Assembly: GCA_963751105.1 (NCBI GenBank)
Contig: CAVVTG010000002.1
Span: 930,001-994,000, forward strand
DNA from: JACVRW01 sp963751105
GTDB lineage: Bacteria > Actinomycetota > Thermoleophilia > Solirubrobacterales > Thermoleophilaceae
Length of the DNA: 64,000 bases
Direction of reading: 5' to 3'
Shown here: piece by piece, positions 35,221 through 43,966 of the stretch
Layout: each line of letters starts with the position of its first letter
Numbering within the stretch: the first letter of the stretch is position 1
Program-made: the position numbers and the translations under genes
The notes under the pieces: generated by a model
Told to the model about the DNA's origin: nothing
Database searches by the model: none
Seen by the model: only the letters and a program-made list of their open reading frames with translations

Positions 35221-35913
35221 ATGCTGCGCAGGGTTCTCTTGAGAGCGATGGCGTGCTCGATCGGCGCGACGGTGCTATCGAGCTCCGCCGCGCTCGCCGC
35301 GGTACCGCATACCGTCCTGCCCGGGGAGACGTTGTGGTCGATCTCGGCCTCGAACAACCTGACCACGCGCACCGTGGCCGTCTACAACGGCCTGCCGGAG
35401 AACGCCGGGCTCCTGGTGGGGACGACGGTGTACGTGCCGACCGTCGCCGAGGGTGCCTCGGCGCTCGCCTCGGGGGCGCCCGCCGTGGCGGCCCCGGCCA
35501 CAGTGGGCGCCGGCCAGCAGACCGCCCCCGCCCCGGCACCCGCTACCGCGCCTCCGGGGATGGGAAGCGTGCCCTCGCCCTACGGCCAGCTGCCGCTGGC
35601 TGCGCCCGCCGCGGACGCCTGGAACGCGATGCGCTCCGAGTCCCTGAGCAGCTACGGCACGGACATCCACCCCGCCGGCACGGCGTCGGCCTATCGCACC
35701 TATCAGCAGCAGGCCGAGCTCTACGAGGCGTACCTGGCGGGCTACGGGGCGCCGGCCAACCCACCCGGGAGCTCGTCACACGAGCTCGGGACGGCGGTGG
35801 ACCTCCAGACGCCCCAGATGCGATCGGTCATCGACCAGATCGGTTGGAAGTACGGCTGGGGCAAGATCCACGCGCCGGGGGAGTGGTGGCACGTGGACTT
35901 CGGCAGCGGGTGA
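35221..35913 (+). CDS. LysM + D-alanyl-D-alanine carboxypeptidase (VanY) protein
   Basis: Exported peptidoglycan peptidase of 230 residues. A signal peptide (1-27) precedes a LysM domain (about 28-74: HTVLPGETLWSISASNNLTT, GLLVGTTVYVP), an Ala/Pro-rich linker (about 78-130) and a VanY/M15 domain. Zinc ligands are His187 and Asp194 in SSSHELGTAVD and His224 in EWWHVDF. LysM anchors it to the wall and the peptidase would trim D-Ala-D-Ala ends. AAAGGGG lies 6 nt before the ATG; the long frame upstream lies antisense to glutamate dehydrogenase and is not used. Confidence 0.9.
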   Translation: MLRRVLLRAMACSIGATVLSSSAALAAVPHTVLPGETLWSISASNNLTTRTVAVYNGLPENAGLLVGTTVYVPTVAEGASALASGAPAVAAPATVGAGQQTAPAPAPATAPPGMGSVPSPYGQLPLAAPAADAWNAMRSESLSSYGTDIHPAGTASAYRTYQQQAELYEAYLAGYGAPANPPGSSSHELGTAVDLQTPQMRSVIDQIGWKYGWGKIHAPGEWWHVDFGSG

Positions 35914-35980
35914 GAACGAAGGCTCGCCGGACACCGCCGGCTCGCCGGTCGGACGCCCGTGCGGCAGACTCCGGCCGCGG

Positions 35981-36907
35981 ATGAGCGAAAAGTGGACGAC
36001 ACAGCAGATCCCTGACCAGAGCGGACGCGTTGCGGTGGTGACCGGGGCCAACAGCGGCCTGGGTCTCGTAACGGCGCGCGAGCTGGCCCGCGCCGGCGCG
36101 ACCGTGGTGATGGCCTGCCGCAATCGCGAGAAGGGCGAGGAGGCGCTACGGGCCGCCCAGGCCACCGTTTCGCAGGGCTCGCTCGAGCTCGAGCAGCTCG
36201 ACCTGGCCGACCTCGGCTCGGTGCGCGCGTTCGCCGAGCTGGTGAGGGAACGCCACGACGGCATCGATCTGCTCATCAACAACGCCGGGGTGATGGCCAC
36301 CCCCCGGCGCGAGACGGCGGACGGCTTCGAGCTGCAGTTCGGCACCAATCACCTCGGGCACTTCGCTCTGACGGGTCTGCTCCTGCCAAAGCTCGAGGGC
36401 CGCGACGACGCCCGCGTGGTCACGCTCTCGAGCACGGCCCACAAGACCGGGCGCATCAACTTCGACAACCTGAGCGGCCGGCGCCGCTACTTCCGCTGGA
36501 GCGCCTACGGGCAGTCGAAGCTGGCCAACTTGCTGTTCGCGCTGGAGCTCGACCGCCGGCTGCGCGCGACGGGCTCCACGGTGAAGAGCATGGCCGCCCA
36601 TCCCGGCTACTCCGCCACCAACCTCCAGTCCAGCGGGCCGCCCAAGCTCGACGCGCTGGTGATGGTTCCCCTGAACCGGTTTTTCGCCCAGAGCGACGAG
36701 CTCGGCGCTCTGCCCACGCTCTACGCCGCGACCGTCCCCGGGCTGGAGAGCGGCGCCTACATCGGACCCGACGGCTTCGGCGAGTTCCGCGGCTGGCCGG
36801 TGCGGGTCAAGCCCACGTCCACGGCCCGGGACGAGGCCCTGGCGCGGCGGCTGTGGGAGGTCTCGGAGCGACTCACCGGGGTGAAGGTCGAGCCGGTGGC
36901 GGCCTGA
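35981..36907 (+). CDS. short-chain dehydrogenase, retinol-dehydrogenase-like
   Basis: SDR of 308 residues with VTGANSGLG, LLINNAGVM, catalytic Ser in VTLSSTAH and YGQSK. Length, the FGTNHLGHFALTGLLLP block and the INFDNL segment match the RDH/WW-domain-oxidoreductase-like group commonly annotated in actinobacteria, which usually use NADP(H). It is a monocistronic gene with about 200 bp of non-coding DNA after it. The natural substrate is unknown. Confidence 0.87.
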   Translation: MSEKWTTQQIPDQSGRVAVVTGANSGLGLVTARELARAGATVVMACRNREKGEEALRAAQATVSQGSLELEQLDLADLGSVRAFAELVRERHDGIDLLINNAGVMATPRRETADGFELQFGTNHLGHFALTGLLLPKLEGRDDARVVTLSSTAHKTGRINFDNLSGRRRYFRWSAYGQSKLANLLFALELDRRLRATGSTVKSMAAHPGYSATNLQSSGPPKLDALVMVPLNRFFAQSDELGALPTLYAATVPGLESGAYIGPDGFGEFRGWPVRVKPTSTARDEALARRLWEVSERLTGVKVEPVAA

Positions 36908-37112
36908 CGCGGCTGCTTTCCGCTGCGCTCCGCTCCGGCGTGCGCGGCGGGCTGGCGCGTGGTCCGATTTGCTGGGGAAGGGGTGTGGACACGGGCGACC
37001 TCCCTGAATCGGGGTGTGACGCGGAATCCGCCCTATAGACGAAGAAGTCGCCAGACCCCCCGAAATCGGGTGTACCAATTTGCGCAAAGAGGTCGTATGA
37101 TGCGTTCGGCGC
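36908..37112 (+). promoter_or_regulatory. upstream region of formate dehydrogenase operon
   Basis: No gene is seen in these 205 bp. AATCGGGGTGTGAC (37007-37020) recurs as AATCGGGTGTACC (37064-37076), GCGGAATCCGC (37021-37031) is a small palindrome, and TTTGCGCAAA (37079-37088) is a perfect 10-bp palindrome. TATGAT at 37096-37101 is a good -10 box 11 nt before the ATG at 37113, which has no Shine-Dalgarno, so the leader would be only a few bases. The palindrome overlaps the expected spacer and could bind a regulator. Confidence 0.5.
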
Positions 37113-38861
37113 ATGTCTCTCAATCTGATCGAGATGCTCCGCGCGCGCGAGGGAGAGGCACCGGCCACGGCCCTGACCGTGCTCAAGGAGGCGATCGACG
37201 AGCGCGGCGAGATCGTGGACGAGGACCGGCGCGTGGCCGCCTCGGTCTCGGGTCTGCCCGAGGCCACGGTCTACGGGATCTCCACCTTCTACGACGACCT
37301 GCTGCAGCCGCGCGGCCGGCGTCACGTGTGCGTCTGCACGGGAACCGCCTGCTGGGCGCGTGACTTCGGCGCCCACGTGCGCGAGGTGCAGGAGGGGCTC
37401 GGGCTCGGCCTGGGCGAGCGCACGGACGACGAGGAGGTCTCCCTGGGCCAGACGGTCTGCCTGGGCTTCTGCCACACCGGCGCCGCCGTGCGCGAGGGGG
37501 GCCTGGTGGACGCCGGCGAGGGCGCCGCCGAGCGGGTGGTGTCGGGCGAGCTGCGCGAGGCGCCCGAGCCCACGGGCACGACCATGCTCGAAGAGACCGT
37601 GCTGTTGCGCCGGGGCGACTGGTCCGGACTCGAGCGCGCGCTGAGCGAGCTGAGCGCCGAAGAGCTCCTCGCCGAGGTCAAGGAAGCCGAGATCCGCGGG
37701 CGCGGCGGCGCCGGATTCCCGGCGGGCAGCAAGTGGGAGTTCGCGGCCAAGGCGCCGGGCACCGACAAGGCGATCGTGGTCAACGGCGACGAGGGCGACC
37801 CGGGCTCCTACATCGACAAGCACCTGATGGAGCAGAGCCCCGAGCTGCTGCTCGAGGGCATGGCCCTGGCGGCCCGGGCCGTGGGCGCCCGCCACGGCAT
37901 CGTGTTCGTCCGCTCGGAGTACCCGCGCTCGCTCCCGATACTGAGGGAGGCGGTCGAGCAGGCGCGGGCCGAGGGCCATCTCGGCACGGACATCCACGGC
38001 AGCGGCCTCGACTTCGACGTCGAGGTTCTCGAGGGCGCCGGTTCGTACGTGGTCGGCGAGGAGACGGCGCTGCTCGCGTCGGCCCAGGGCCTGCGTGGCA
38101 CGGTGTCGGCCCGCCCGCCGTTCCCGGCCGAGCGGGGCTGGCACAGCAAGCCGACCGTGGTCAACAACGTCGAGACCCTCTGCAACGTCCCGTTCGTAGC
38201 TCGGGAGGGAGCGGCGGCCTACGCCGCCCTGAGCCCGGGCGCGACCGCCGGCACCAAGCTCATCTGCCTCAACGAGCGCTTCAACTCACCCGGCGTGCAC
38301 GAGGTGCGCTTCGGCACGCCCATCGCCGAGATCTGCGAGGAGCTGGGCGGCGGCCTGCGCGACGGACACGAGATCAAGGCTCTCCAGATCGGCGGTCCGC
38401 TGGGCGGCATCCTGCCCGGCTGGAAGCTCGACACGCCCTTCGACTTCGACGAGCTGGCCGCCGAGGGATGCATGGTCGGCCACGGCAGCATCCTCGCCTT
38501 CGACGAGCGCACGGACATTCGCGAGCTGGCCCGTCACCTGCTCGAGTTCGGCGCGGACGAGAGCTGCGGCAAGTGCTTCCCGTGCCGGATCGGGCTGCGC
38601 CGCGGGCTCGAGATGGTCGAAGACCCTGGACCGATCGACCGCGACCGGCTCGAGGCGCTGCTGGAGACGCTCGAGCTCGCCTCGCTGTGCGCGCACGGCG
38701 GGGGCATGCCGGCGCCCATCCGCAGTCTGATCGCCCACTTCCCGGACGAGCTAGGTGTGGGGGGCGGCGACGCCGGGGACGGTGACCCCAAGGGTCCCGA
38801 CGATCCATACATGCGCCGGCCGGCCGAGCCGGAGGAGGATGGGAAGGAGGCGGACTGGTGA
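37113..38861 (+). CDS. formate dehydrogenase NADH-side subunit (NuoE-NuoF fusion)
   Basis: Diaphorase subunit passing electrons from formate oxidation to NAD. Residues 1-150 are a NuoE/FdsG-like thioredoxin-fold domain with [2Fe-2S] ligands Cys75/Cys80 (CTGTAC) and Cys116/Cys120 (CLGFC). From about 165 a NuoF/FdsB-like domain follows with FMN/NADH motif RGRGGAGFPAGSKW, NGDEGDPGSYID, the VVNNVETLCNVP block and [4Fe-4S] ligands ESCGKCFPC plus a Cys in SLCAHGG. The 582-residue fusion resembles HoxF more than the separate FdsG/FdsB arrangement. The stop overlaps the next GTG (GTGA). The molybdenum subunit downstream fixes the context as formate dehydrogenase. Confidence 0.9.
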   Translation: MSLNLIEMLRAREGEAPATALTVLKEAIDERGEIVDEDRRVAASVSGLPEATVYGISTFYDDLLQPRGRRHVCVCTGTACWARDFGAHVREVQEGLGLGLGERTDDEEVSLGQTVCLGFCHTGAAVREGGLVDAGEGAAERVVSGELREAPEPTGTTMLEETVLLRRGDWSGLERALSELSAEELLAEVKEAEIRGRGGAGFPAGSKWEFAAKAPGTDKAIVVNGDEGDPGSYIDKHLMEQSPELLLEGMALAARAVGARHGIVFVRSEYPRSLPILREAVEQARAEGHLGTDIHGSGLDFDVEVLEGAGSYVVGEETALLASAQGLRGTVSARPPFPAERGWHSKPTVVNNVETLCNVPFVAREGAAAYAALSPGATAGTKLICLNERFNSPGVHEVRFGTPIAEICEELGGGLRDGHEIKALQIGGPLGGILPGWKLDTPFDFDELAAEGCMVGHGSILAFDERTDIRELARHLLEFGADESCGKCFPCRIGLRRGLEMVEDPGPIDRDRLEALLETLELASLCAHGGGMPAPIRSLIAHFPDELGVGGGDAGDGDPKGPDDPYMRRPAEPEEDGKEADW

Positions 38862-39520
38862 AGCTGACCGTCGACGGCACCGAGGTCGAGGTCGAGGCGG
38901 GCACCACCATCCTGGAGGCCGCGACGCTCGCCGGCTCCTACGTGCCCACCCTCTGCTTCGACGAGCGCATGGACCCCTTCGGGGCGTGCCGGGTGTGCAT
39001 GGTCGGCGTGGAGGGCGCCCCGGGGCCGCTCGCGGCCTGCACCACGCCCTGCCGCGACGACATGGTGGTGGACACGGGCGACGCCGCCTCGCGCCGCATA
39101 GCCGGGGCCACGGTCGAGCTCGTGATGTCCGAGTTGCCGGAGCCGCCCGGCGAGCACACCGAGCTGGCCGGCGTGGCGCGCCACTTCGGCATCGAGGAGC
39201 CACGCTGGCAGGGCGAGCAACGGCGTCCCGCGCACGACGCGCGCCACCCCTACCTGGTCATCCAGCACGAGCTGTGCATCTCCTGTGGGCGCTGCGTGCG
39301 CGCCTGCGACGAGATACAGGGTGCGTTCGCGCTCACCGCCACGGGCCGGGGCTTCAGCTCGGGCATCACCGCCGGGCTCGACTCGGGCTTCACCGAGTCC
39401 ACCTGCGTGTCCTGCGGCGCGTGCGCCGACACCTGCCCCACAGACGCCATCACCGAGCACCTGCTGCTGGAACTCGCGCTACCTTCTGACGAAGGAGACA
39501 AAGAGGGGATTCCGACATGA
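38858..39520 (+). CDS. formate dehydrogenase iron-sulfur subunit (NuoG N-terminal-like)
   Basis: Electron-wire subunit of 220 residues. An N-terminal [2Fe-2S] ferredoxin domain (CFDERMDPFGACRVCMV, then AACTTPC) is followed by the HxxxC-type NuoG segment (ending near HPYLVIQHE) and two [4Fe-4S] motifs, CISCGRCVRACDE and CVSCGACADTCP. In many formate dehydrogenases this region is fused to the catalytic subunit (as in 900-980-residue FdhA); here it is a separate polypeptide. The GTG start overlaps the preceding stop and its own stop overlaps the next ATG, so the three subunits are translationally coupled. Confidence 0.88.
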   Translation: MKLTVDGTEVEVEAGTTILEAATLAGSYVPTLCFDERMDPFGACRVCMVGVEGAPGPLAACTTPCRDDMVVDTGDAASRRIAGATVELVMSELPEPPGEHTELAGVARHFGIEEPRWQGEQRRPAHDARHPYLVIQHELCISCGRCVRACDEIQGAFALTATGRGFSSGITAGLDSGFTESTCVSCGACADTCPTDAITEHLLLELALPSDEGDKEGIPT

Positions 39521-41613
39521 GCGAACGCTTCGAAGCCACGACCACAACCACCTGCGGCTACTGCGGGGTGGGCTGCCGCCTCGAGGCGCACCGGGCCGAC
39601 GGGCGGATCCGCTCGATCAGCCCCGCCATGGACGGCCCGGCCAACAAGGGCCACACCTGCGTCAAGGGGCGCTTCGCGCACCAGTTCGCGCGCTCGCGTG
39701 ACCGGCTGACCGCGCCGCTCGTGCGCGAGGGCGACGGCTTCCGGCTCGCCTCCTGGGAGGAGGCGATCTCCCGCGTGGCCGATGCGCTCGGTGGCATCCG
39801 CGACACGCACGGCCCCGACGCGATCGCCGGCCTGGCCTCATCGCGCGCCACCAACGAGGACTGCTACGTGATGCAGCGCCTGATGCGGGCAGCGATCGGC
39901 ACCCACAACATCGACAACTGCTCGCGGGTCTGCCACTCACCGACCTCGTTCGCGCTGCGCAAGTCGTTCGGCATGTCGGGTGCCACCGGCTCGTTCGACG
40001 ACATCGAGGCCGCCGAGGTGGCGCTGATCATCGGGGCCAACCCCACCGCCGGCCACCCCGTGGTGGGCGCGCGCATCAAGCAGGCCGCCATCAAGGGGCT
40101 CAAGCTCGTCACCGCGGACCCGCGACGGATCGAGCTGGCCGACTACGGTCAGCTGCACCTCGGTATGCGCCCCGGCACCAACGCGGCCCTGCTCAACGGG
40201 CTCGCGCACGTGGTGATTCGCGACGGGCTCACCGATCCGAGCTTCATAGCCGAGCGCACCGAAGGCTTCGAAACGGTGGAGGAGCTGGTCGGTCCGTACA
40301 CGCCCGAGGCGGTCGAGGAGATCACCACCGTGCCGGCCGCCGACCTGGTGCGCGCCGCGCACCTGTACGCCGAGGCCGAACGTGCCTCGATCCTCTGGGG
40401 CCTCGGCGTGACCGAACACCGTTACGGCTCCGAGTGCGTGCGCCTGATCTGCAACCTCGCCCTGATGACAGGCAACGTCGGCCGTCCGGGCGCCGCTCTG
40501 CTCCCGCTGCGCGGCCAGAACAACGTCCAGGGCTCGTCCGACCACGGGGCGCTGCCCGACACCTTCACGGACTACCGCAGCGTGGAGGACGACGAGGTCG
40601 CCCGCAGCTTCGAGGAGCGCTGGGGCGTCGAGATGAAGCGCGAGAAGGGGATGAAGATCCCCGAGATGTTCGACGCCGCCATCGAGGGACGCCTGAAGGC
40701 GATGTACATCTTCGGCGAGGACGTGGCCCAGACCGACCCCAACACCGAGCACGTGATCAAGGCGCTCGACTCGCTCGACTTCCTGGTCTGCCAGGACATC
40801 TTCGAGAACGAGACCACCCGCCACGCCGACGTTGTGTTCCCGGCGTCGGCCTTCCTCGAGAAGACCGGCACCTTCACGAACGCCGAGCGCAGGCTCCAGC
40901 TCGTCGAGGCAGCGGTCGACCCGCCGGGGGCGGCCCGCACCGACTTCGACATCCTCACCACGGTCTCCCGTGCGCTGGGCCACGACATGGGCTACTCGGA
41001 CCCGTCCGACGTGATGGACGAGATCGCCGAGCTCACGCCCCGCTACGCCGGGATCAGCCACGAGCGCGTGGGCCGCGGCGGCCTGCAGTGGCCAGTGGCG
41101 CCCGACGGCACAGACACGCCGATCCTCTACGAGGACCACTTCGAGCTGCCCGGGGGAAAGGCTCAGTTCGCGCCGCTGCCCTACAAGCCGCCGGGCGACG
41201 CCGCCGACGAGGAGTTCCCGCTGATCCTGGTCACCGGCCGCCGCCTGGAGCACTACAACGCCGGCACGATGACGCGGCGCACGGGCAACCTCGACCTGAT
41301 GCCCTCGGACTGGCTCGAGATCCACCCCGACGACGCCGGTTCGCTCGGCCTGGAGGGCGGCACCGAGGTGCGAGTCCGGAGCCGGCGGGGCGAGATCGCG
41401 CTCCCGGTGCGGCTGACCGAGCGGATCGAGCCGGGGCACGTGTTCACGGCCTTCCACTTCCCCGAGGTGCGCACCAACCTGCTGATCGGCCAGTCGGCCG
41501 ACGTCAACACCTCGTGCCCGGAGTACAAGGTCGTCGCGGTTTCGGTCGAGCCAGTGGTCGCGTCGGACGCCCGGCCGCCGCTCGCGAGCGCCGAGCCCGC
41601 GCTCAGCGGCTAG
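39517..41613 (+). CDS. fdhA: formate dehydrogenase molybdopterin catalytic subunit
   Basis: Oxidises formate to CO2 at a Mo/W-bis-pterin centre. The 698-residue protein has the [4Fe-4S] ligands Cys13, 16, 20 and 48, then the active-site motif NCSRVCHSP with Cys139 where selenoenzymes have selenocysteine, followed by His140. Pterin-binding blocks (GANPTAGHPV, GRPGAALLPLRGQNNVQGSSDHG, EDVAQTDPN) and the C-terminal MopB domain (VTGRRLEHYNAGTMTRRTGN, HFPEVRTNLL, SADVNTSCPEYKV) are complete. The ATG follows AGAGGGG and overlaps the previous TGA. Other MopB oxidoreductases are similar, but FdhD next door supports formate. Confidence 0.92.
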   Translation: MSERFEATTTTTCGYCGVGCRLEAHRADGRIRSISPAMDGPANKGHTCVKGRFAHQFARSRDRLTAPLVREGDGFRLASWEEAISRVADALGGIRDTHGPDAIAGLASSRATNEDCYVMQRLMRAAIGTHNIDNCSRVCHSPTSFALRKSFGMSGATGSFDDIEAAEVALIIGANPTAGHPVVGARIKQAAIKGLKLVTADPRRIELADYGQLHLGMRPGTNAALLNGLAHVVIRDGLTDPSFIAERTEGFETVEELVGPYTPEAVEEITTVPAADLVRAAHLYAEAERASILWGLGVTEHRYGSECVRLICNLALMTGNVGRPGAALLPLRGQNNVQGSSDHGALPDTFTDYRSVEDDEVARSFEERWGVEMKREKGMKIPEMFDAAIEGRLKAMYIFGEDVAQTDPNTEHVIKALDSLDFLVCQDIFENETTRHADVVFPASAFLEKTGTFTNAERRLQLVEAAVDPPGAARTDFDILTTVSRALGHDMGYSDPSDVMDEIAELTPRYAGISHERVGRGGLQWPVAPDGTDTPILYEDHFELPGGKAQFAPLPYKPPGDAADEEFPLILVTGRRLEHYNAGTMTRRTGNLDLMPSDWLEIHPDDAGSLGLEGGTEVRVRSRRGEIALPVRLTERIEPGHVFTAFHFPEVRTNLLIGQSADVNTSCPEYKVVAVSVEPVVASDARPPLASAEPALSG

Positions 41614-41617
41614 CCGC

Positions 41618-42412
41618 GTGGCCTCCCTCGACGGCGTCGCCGCCGGCATGCTCGCCCGAGTCGAGCGTGACGGCGGCACCGACGAGGTGGCGGTGGAGCT
41701 GCCGCTCGAGATCCGGCTGAACGGCGAGCCGGTGGCGGTCACGATGCGCACGCCGGGCCACGATCTCGAGCTGGCCGCGGGCTTCCTCTACGGAGAGGGG
41801 ATCGTGGACGCCGCTCCTGAGGTCACGCTCCCCGACGACCTGGCGGCGAACACGGTCGAGGTCCGGGCTCCCGGCGCGGCGGCGCCGGCCAACCGGCGCT
41901 TCTACACCACCTCGTCGTGCGGGATCTGCGGCAAGGGCGCGCTCGAGGAGGTGGCGGTTCACGCCCCGCGCGTCGAGAGCGGCCTGCGAATCGCGCGCGC
42001 CGAGCTGGCCGCTCTGCCCGACCGGCTGCGCCAGCCGGTGTTCGAGCGCACGGGCGGCTTGCACGCCACGGGCCTGTTCGCGGCGACCGGAGGGGAGCCC
42101 CTGCTGGTCCGGGAGGACGTGGGGCGCCACAACGCGATGGACAAGGTGATCGGGCGCGCGCTGCTGGACGGAGAGCTTCCGCTCGGCGAGCGCGTCCTGT
42201 GCGTGAGCGGGAGGCTCGGCTTCGAGCTCGTACAGAAGGCGGTCACCGCCGGATGCCCGGTGCTGGTGGGCGTTGGAGCCCCCACTTCGCTCGCCGTCGA
42301 GCTGGCGGACGATCGCGGCCTGACGCTGGCCGGTTTCGCCCGGAGGGGCACCGTGAACGTCTACACACACCCCGAACGGATCCCCCTGGCAGATGCCGAT
42401 CAAAGCGCGTAG
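41618..42412 (+). CDS. fdhD: FdhD sulfurtransferase for formate dehydrogenase
   Basis: Transfers sulfur from cysteine desulfurase to the molybdenum cofactor of formate dehydrogenase, which is needed for activity. The 264-residue protein has the FdhD Cys motif SSCGICGK (Cys101, Cys104), GFLYGEGIV, TGGLHATGLF, REDVGRHNAMDKVIG and GRLGFELVQKA. The GTG start lies 4 bp after the fdhA stop, so it belongs to the same operon. Confidence 0.95.
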   Translation: MASLDGVAAGMLARVERDGGTDEVAVELPLEIRLNGEPVAVTMRTPGHDLELAAGFLYGEGIVDAAPEVTLPDDLAANTVEVRAPGAAAPANRRFYTTSSCGICGKGALEEVAVHAPRVESGLRIARAELAALPDRLRQPVFERTGGLHATGLFAATGGEPLLVREDVGRHNAMDKVIGRALLDGELPLGERVLCVSGRLGFELVQKAVTAGCPVLVGVGAPTSLAVELADDRGLTLAGFARRGTVNVYTHPERIPLADADQSA

Positions 42413-42529
42413 GCTGCGGACCGTAAACCTGGCCAGAAGCTCGTGCGGAGAACTAAAGGGCACGTCCGACGGTGCCGAGAGACTGTCCAGGACCTGCACC
42501 AGGCCAACCCTCGGAGGGCCTCAGTCCGC

Positions 42530-42967
42530 ATGCCAAATTCCACCGCGCCCGCGCTCGTGAGCCAGGCCCCCGGGGCCGCTCCCGAGGAGCCTTTGAAGGT
42601 GGCCGTTCCCTGCGGCGCCCAGGCGCCCGAGCGGGCGCGCGCGTGGCTGCGCGACATCACGGGCACTCTCCCGGCTGACACTGAGGGGACTCTGACCCTG
42701 CTCGTCTCCGAGCTCGTCACGAACGCCGTGCGCCACGGCGCGGCCGGCGACGAGGAGCTCATCGAGCTGGAGCTGCAGCCGCTGGACGGGGGCGTCAACG
42801 TGTCGGTCAGCGATCCCGGGCCCGGCTTCTCGCCCAGCATGCGGGATGCTCCGCTGGACGAGCCCGGCGGCTGGGGCCTGGTGCTGGTCGACCAGCTGTC
42901 CGAGCGCTGGGGTGTCGTGCGCGACGGGCGCACGCGCGTCTGGTTCGAGTTGTCGACGGCCGGGTAG
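42530..42967 (+). CDS. RsbW-type ATP-binding anti-sigma regulator
   Basis: A 145-residue stand-alone histidine-kinase-like ATPase domain (HATPase_c_2) of the anti-sigma-factor/serine kinase group. It shows the N box LVSELVTNAVRHG, G1 box VSDPGPGF and G2 box GGWGLVLVDQLSERWGV. Such proteins bind a sigma factor or phosphorylate an antagonist. The ATG at 42530 has GGAGGG about 12 nt upstream; the longer frame from 42443 adds an Arg-rich non-domain stretch. It lies tail to tail with a second protein of the same type; no STAS partner or sigma-B gene is adjacent. Confidence 0.82.
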   Translation: MPNSTAPALVSQAPGAAPEEPLKVAVPCGAQAPERARAWLRDITGTLPADTEGTLTLLVSELVTNAVRHGAAGDEELIELELQPLDGGVNVSVSDPGPGFSPSMRDAPLDEPGGWGLVLVDQLSERWGVVRDGRTRVWFELSTAG

Positions 42968-42979
42968 CGCGCGGGCGGG

Positions 42980-43399
42980 CTAGCGGCCCGCCAGGGTCAG
43001 CCGTTTGCCGAAGCGCAGCCGTGTCTGATCCTCGGTGGGCAACAGCTCGAGGTGATCCACCACGGCGGCGATGATCGGGATGCCCCGTCCGCGAACCGAA
43101 TCGAGGCCGGGCGTCTGCATCTCGGCGACGAACCGGCCGCAATCGCAGACCTCGACGAACAGGCCCTCTCCCGTGGTCTCGATCACCAGCAGGATCTCTC
43201 CCCGCTCGCAGGCGGCTCCGCGTCCCCGGCAGCCCTGACCGTGCTCGATCGCGTTGGCCATCGCCTCAGAGGTCGCGAGCGTGAGCTCCCAGAGGGCGTC
43301 CTCGTCCAGCTCGCGCACAGCGCTGGCTGCGTCGAGCACCTCTGCTCGGGCTGCGCCGACACTCGCCGGCGTGGCCGGTAGCCATGACTCCCGTTTCAT
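42980..43399 (-). CDS. RsbW-type ATP-binding anti-sigma regulator (second copy)
   Basis: A 139-residue HATPase_c_2 protein. The N box is ATSEAMANAIEHG, the G1 region is reduced to VCDCGRF, and the G2-like block is GRGIPIIAAVVDHLEL. It contains the Cys-rich insert GQGCRGRGAACERG, absent from the neighbour. ATG at 43399 begins just before the domain; an ATG at 43444 would add 15 residues and has a TAGGGC box 9 nt upstream. It converges on the 42530 gene across 12 bp. The two differ enough that they are not a recent duplication. Confidence 0.8.
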   Translation of the reverse strand: MKRESWLPATPASVGAARAEVLDAASAVRELDEDALWELTLATSEAMANAIEHGQGCRGRGAACERGEILLVIETTGEGLFVEVCDCGRFVAEMQTPGLDSVRGRGIPIIAAVVDHLELLPTEDQTRLRFGKRLTLAGR

Positions 43400-43456
43400 G
43401 ACAGTCCAGTTGTTCCCCGCTGGGCGGCAGCCCACACCCGACATCTGTCCAGGGCC

Positions 43457-43966
43457 CTAGTTGAGCACTGCCTTCAGCCCGATCATCACCAGGCCGAGCG
43501 CGGCGCAGGCCGCGGAGGTGCCCACAATGCCCAGCTTGGACGACTTCTCGCGCCGAGCCACGATCACGCCCCAGCCGGCGAGGAGGACGACGCAGCTCCA
43601 CGCCGCCCAGCTGACGGCCGCCTCCGCAGAGGCGCCCAGCGCACTGGCCACCAACATGACCGCGATCGGCGGAAAGGCGGACTGCACGAGCGGCCACTGG
43701 TTGGCCAGGGTGATGCGAAAGCCGCGAAGCCCGCTGCGGGTCTGGATCACCCGGCGGGCGAGAGAATCGGCCCAGGCATGCGCGAGCCAGAACACCACGA
43801 CGGTGGAGAGCACGTACACGGCCGTATCGGCGAGCTCGGGCGACTTCTCGGACGACGCGGCCAGCACTCCCGCCACCAGGATCGTGCCGTAGATCCCGCC
43901 GGAGAGGCGCTCGATGTGCGCCTCCATCTCCTCGTCGGGCGGGGGGCGCTCGGCCAGCTCGCTCAT
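43457..43966 (-). CDS. four-helix membrane protein of unknown function
   Basis: A 169-residue protein with about four membrane segments (near 24-38, 48-66, 94-112, 118-135 and a last one near 148-165). It begins with an acidic cytoplasmic stretch (PPPDEEMEAHIERLSGG). I do not recognise a named family. The ATG at 43966 overlaps the amidohydrolase stop by 4 bp (ATGA), so it is translated with that gene. The very long frame through the upstream gene is a shadow. Confidence 0.72.
   Translation of the reverse strand: MSELAERPPPDEEMEAHIERLSGGIYGTILVAGVLAASSEKSPELADTAVYVLSTVVVFWLAHAWADSLARRVIQTRSGLRGFRITLANQWPLVQSAFPPIAVMLVASALGASAEAAVSWAAWSCVVLLAGWGVIVARREKSSKLGIVGTSAACAALGLVMIGLKAVLN

Noticed and set aside
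36908..37112. tRNA or small RNA gene in the 205-bp gap
   Set aside because: No T-loop or acceptor-stem pattern was found; only promoter-like elements and small palindromes.
22991..43450. Recurring CTGTCCA motif (near 22993, 27948, 42483, 43443)
   Set aside because: A 7-mer at inconsistent distances and orientations relative to genes; consistent with chance.
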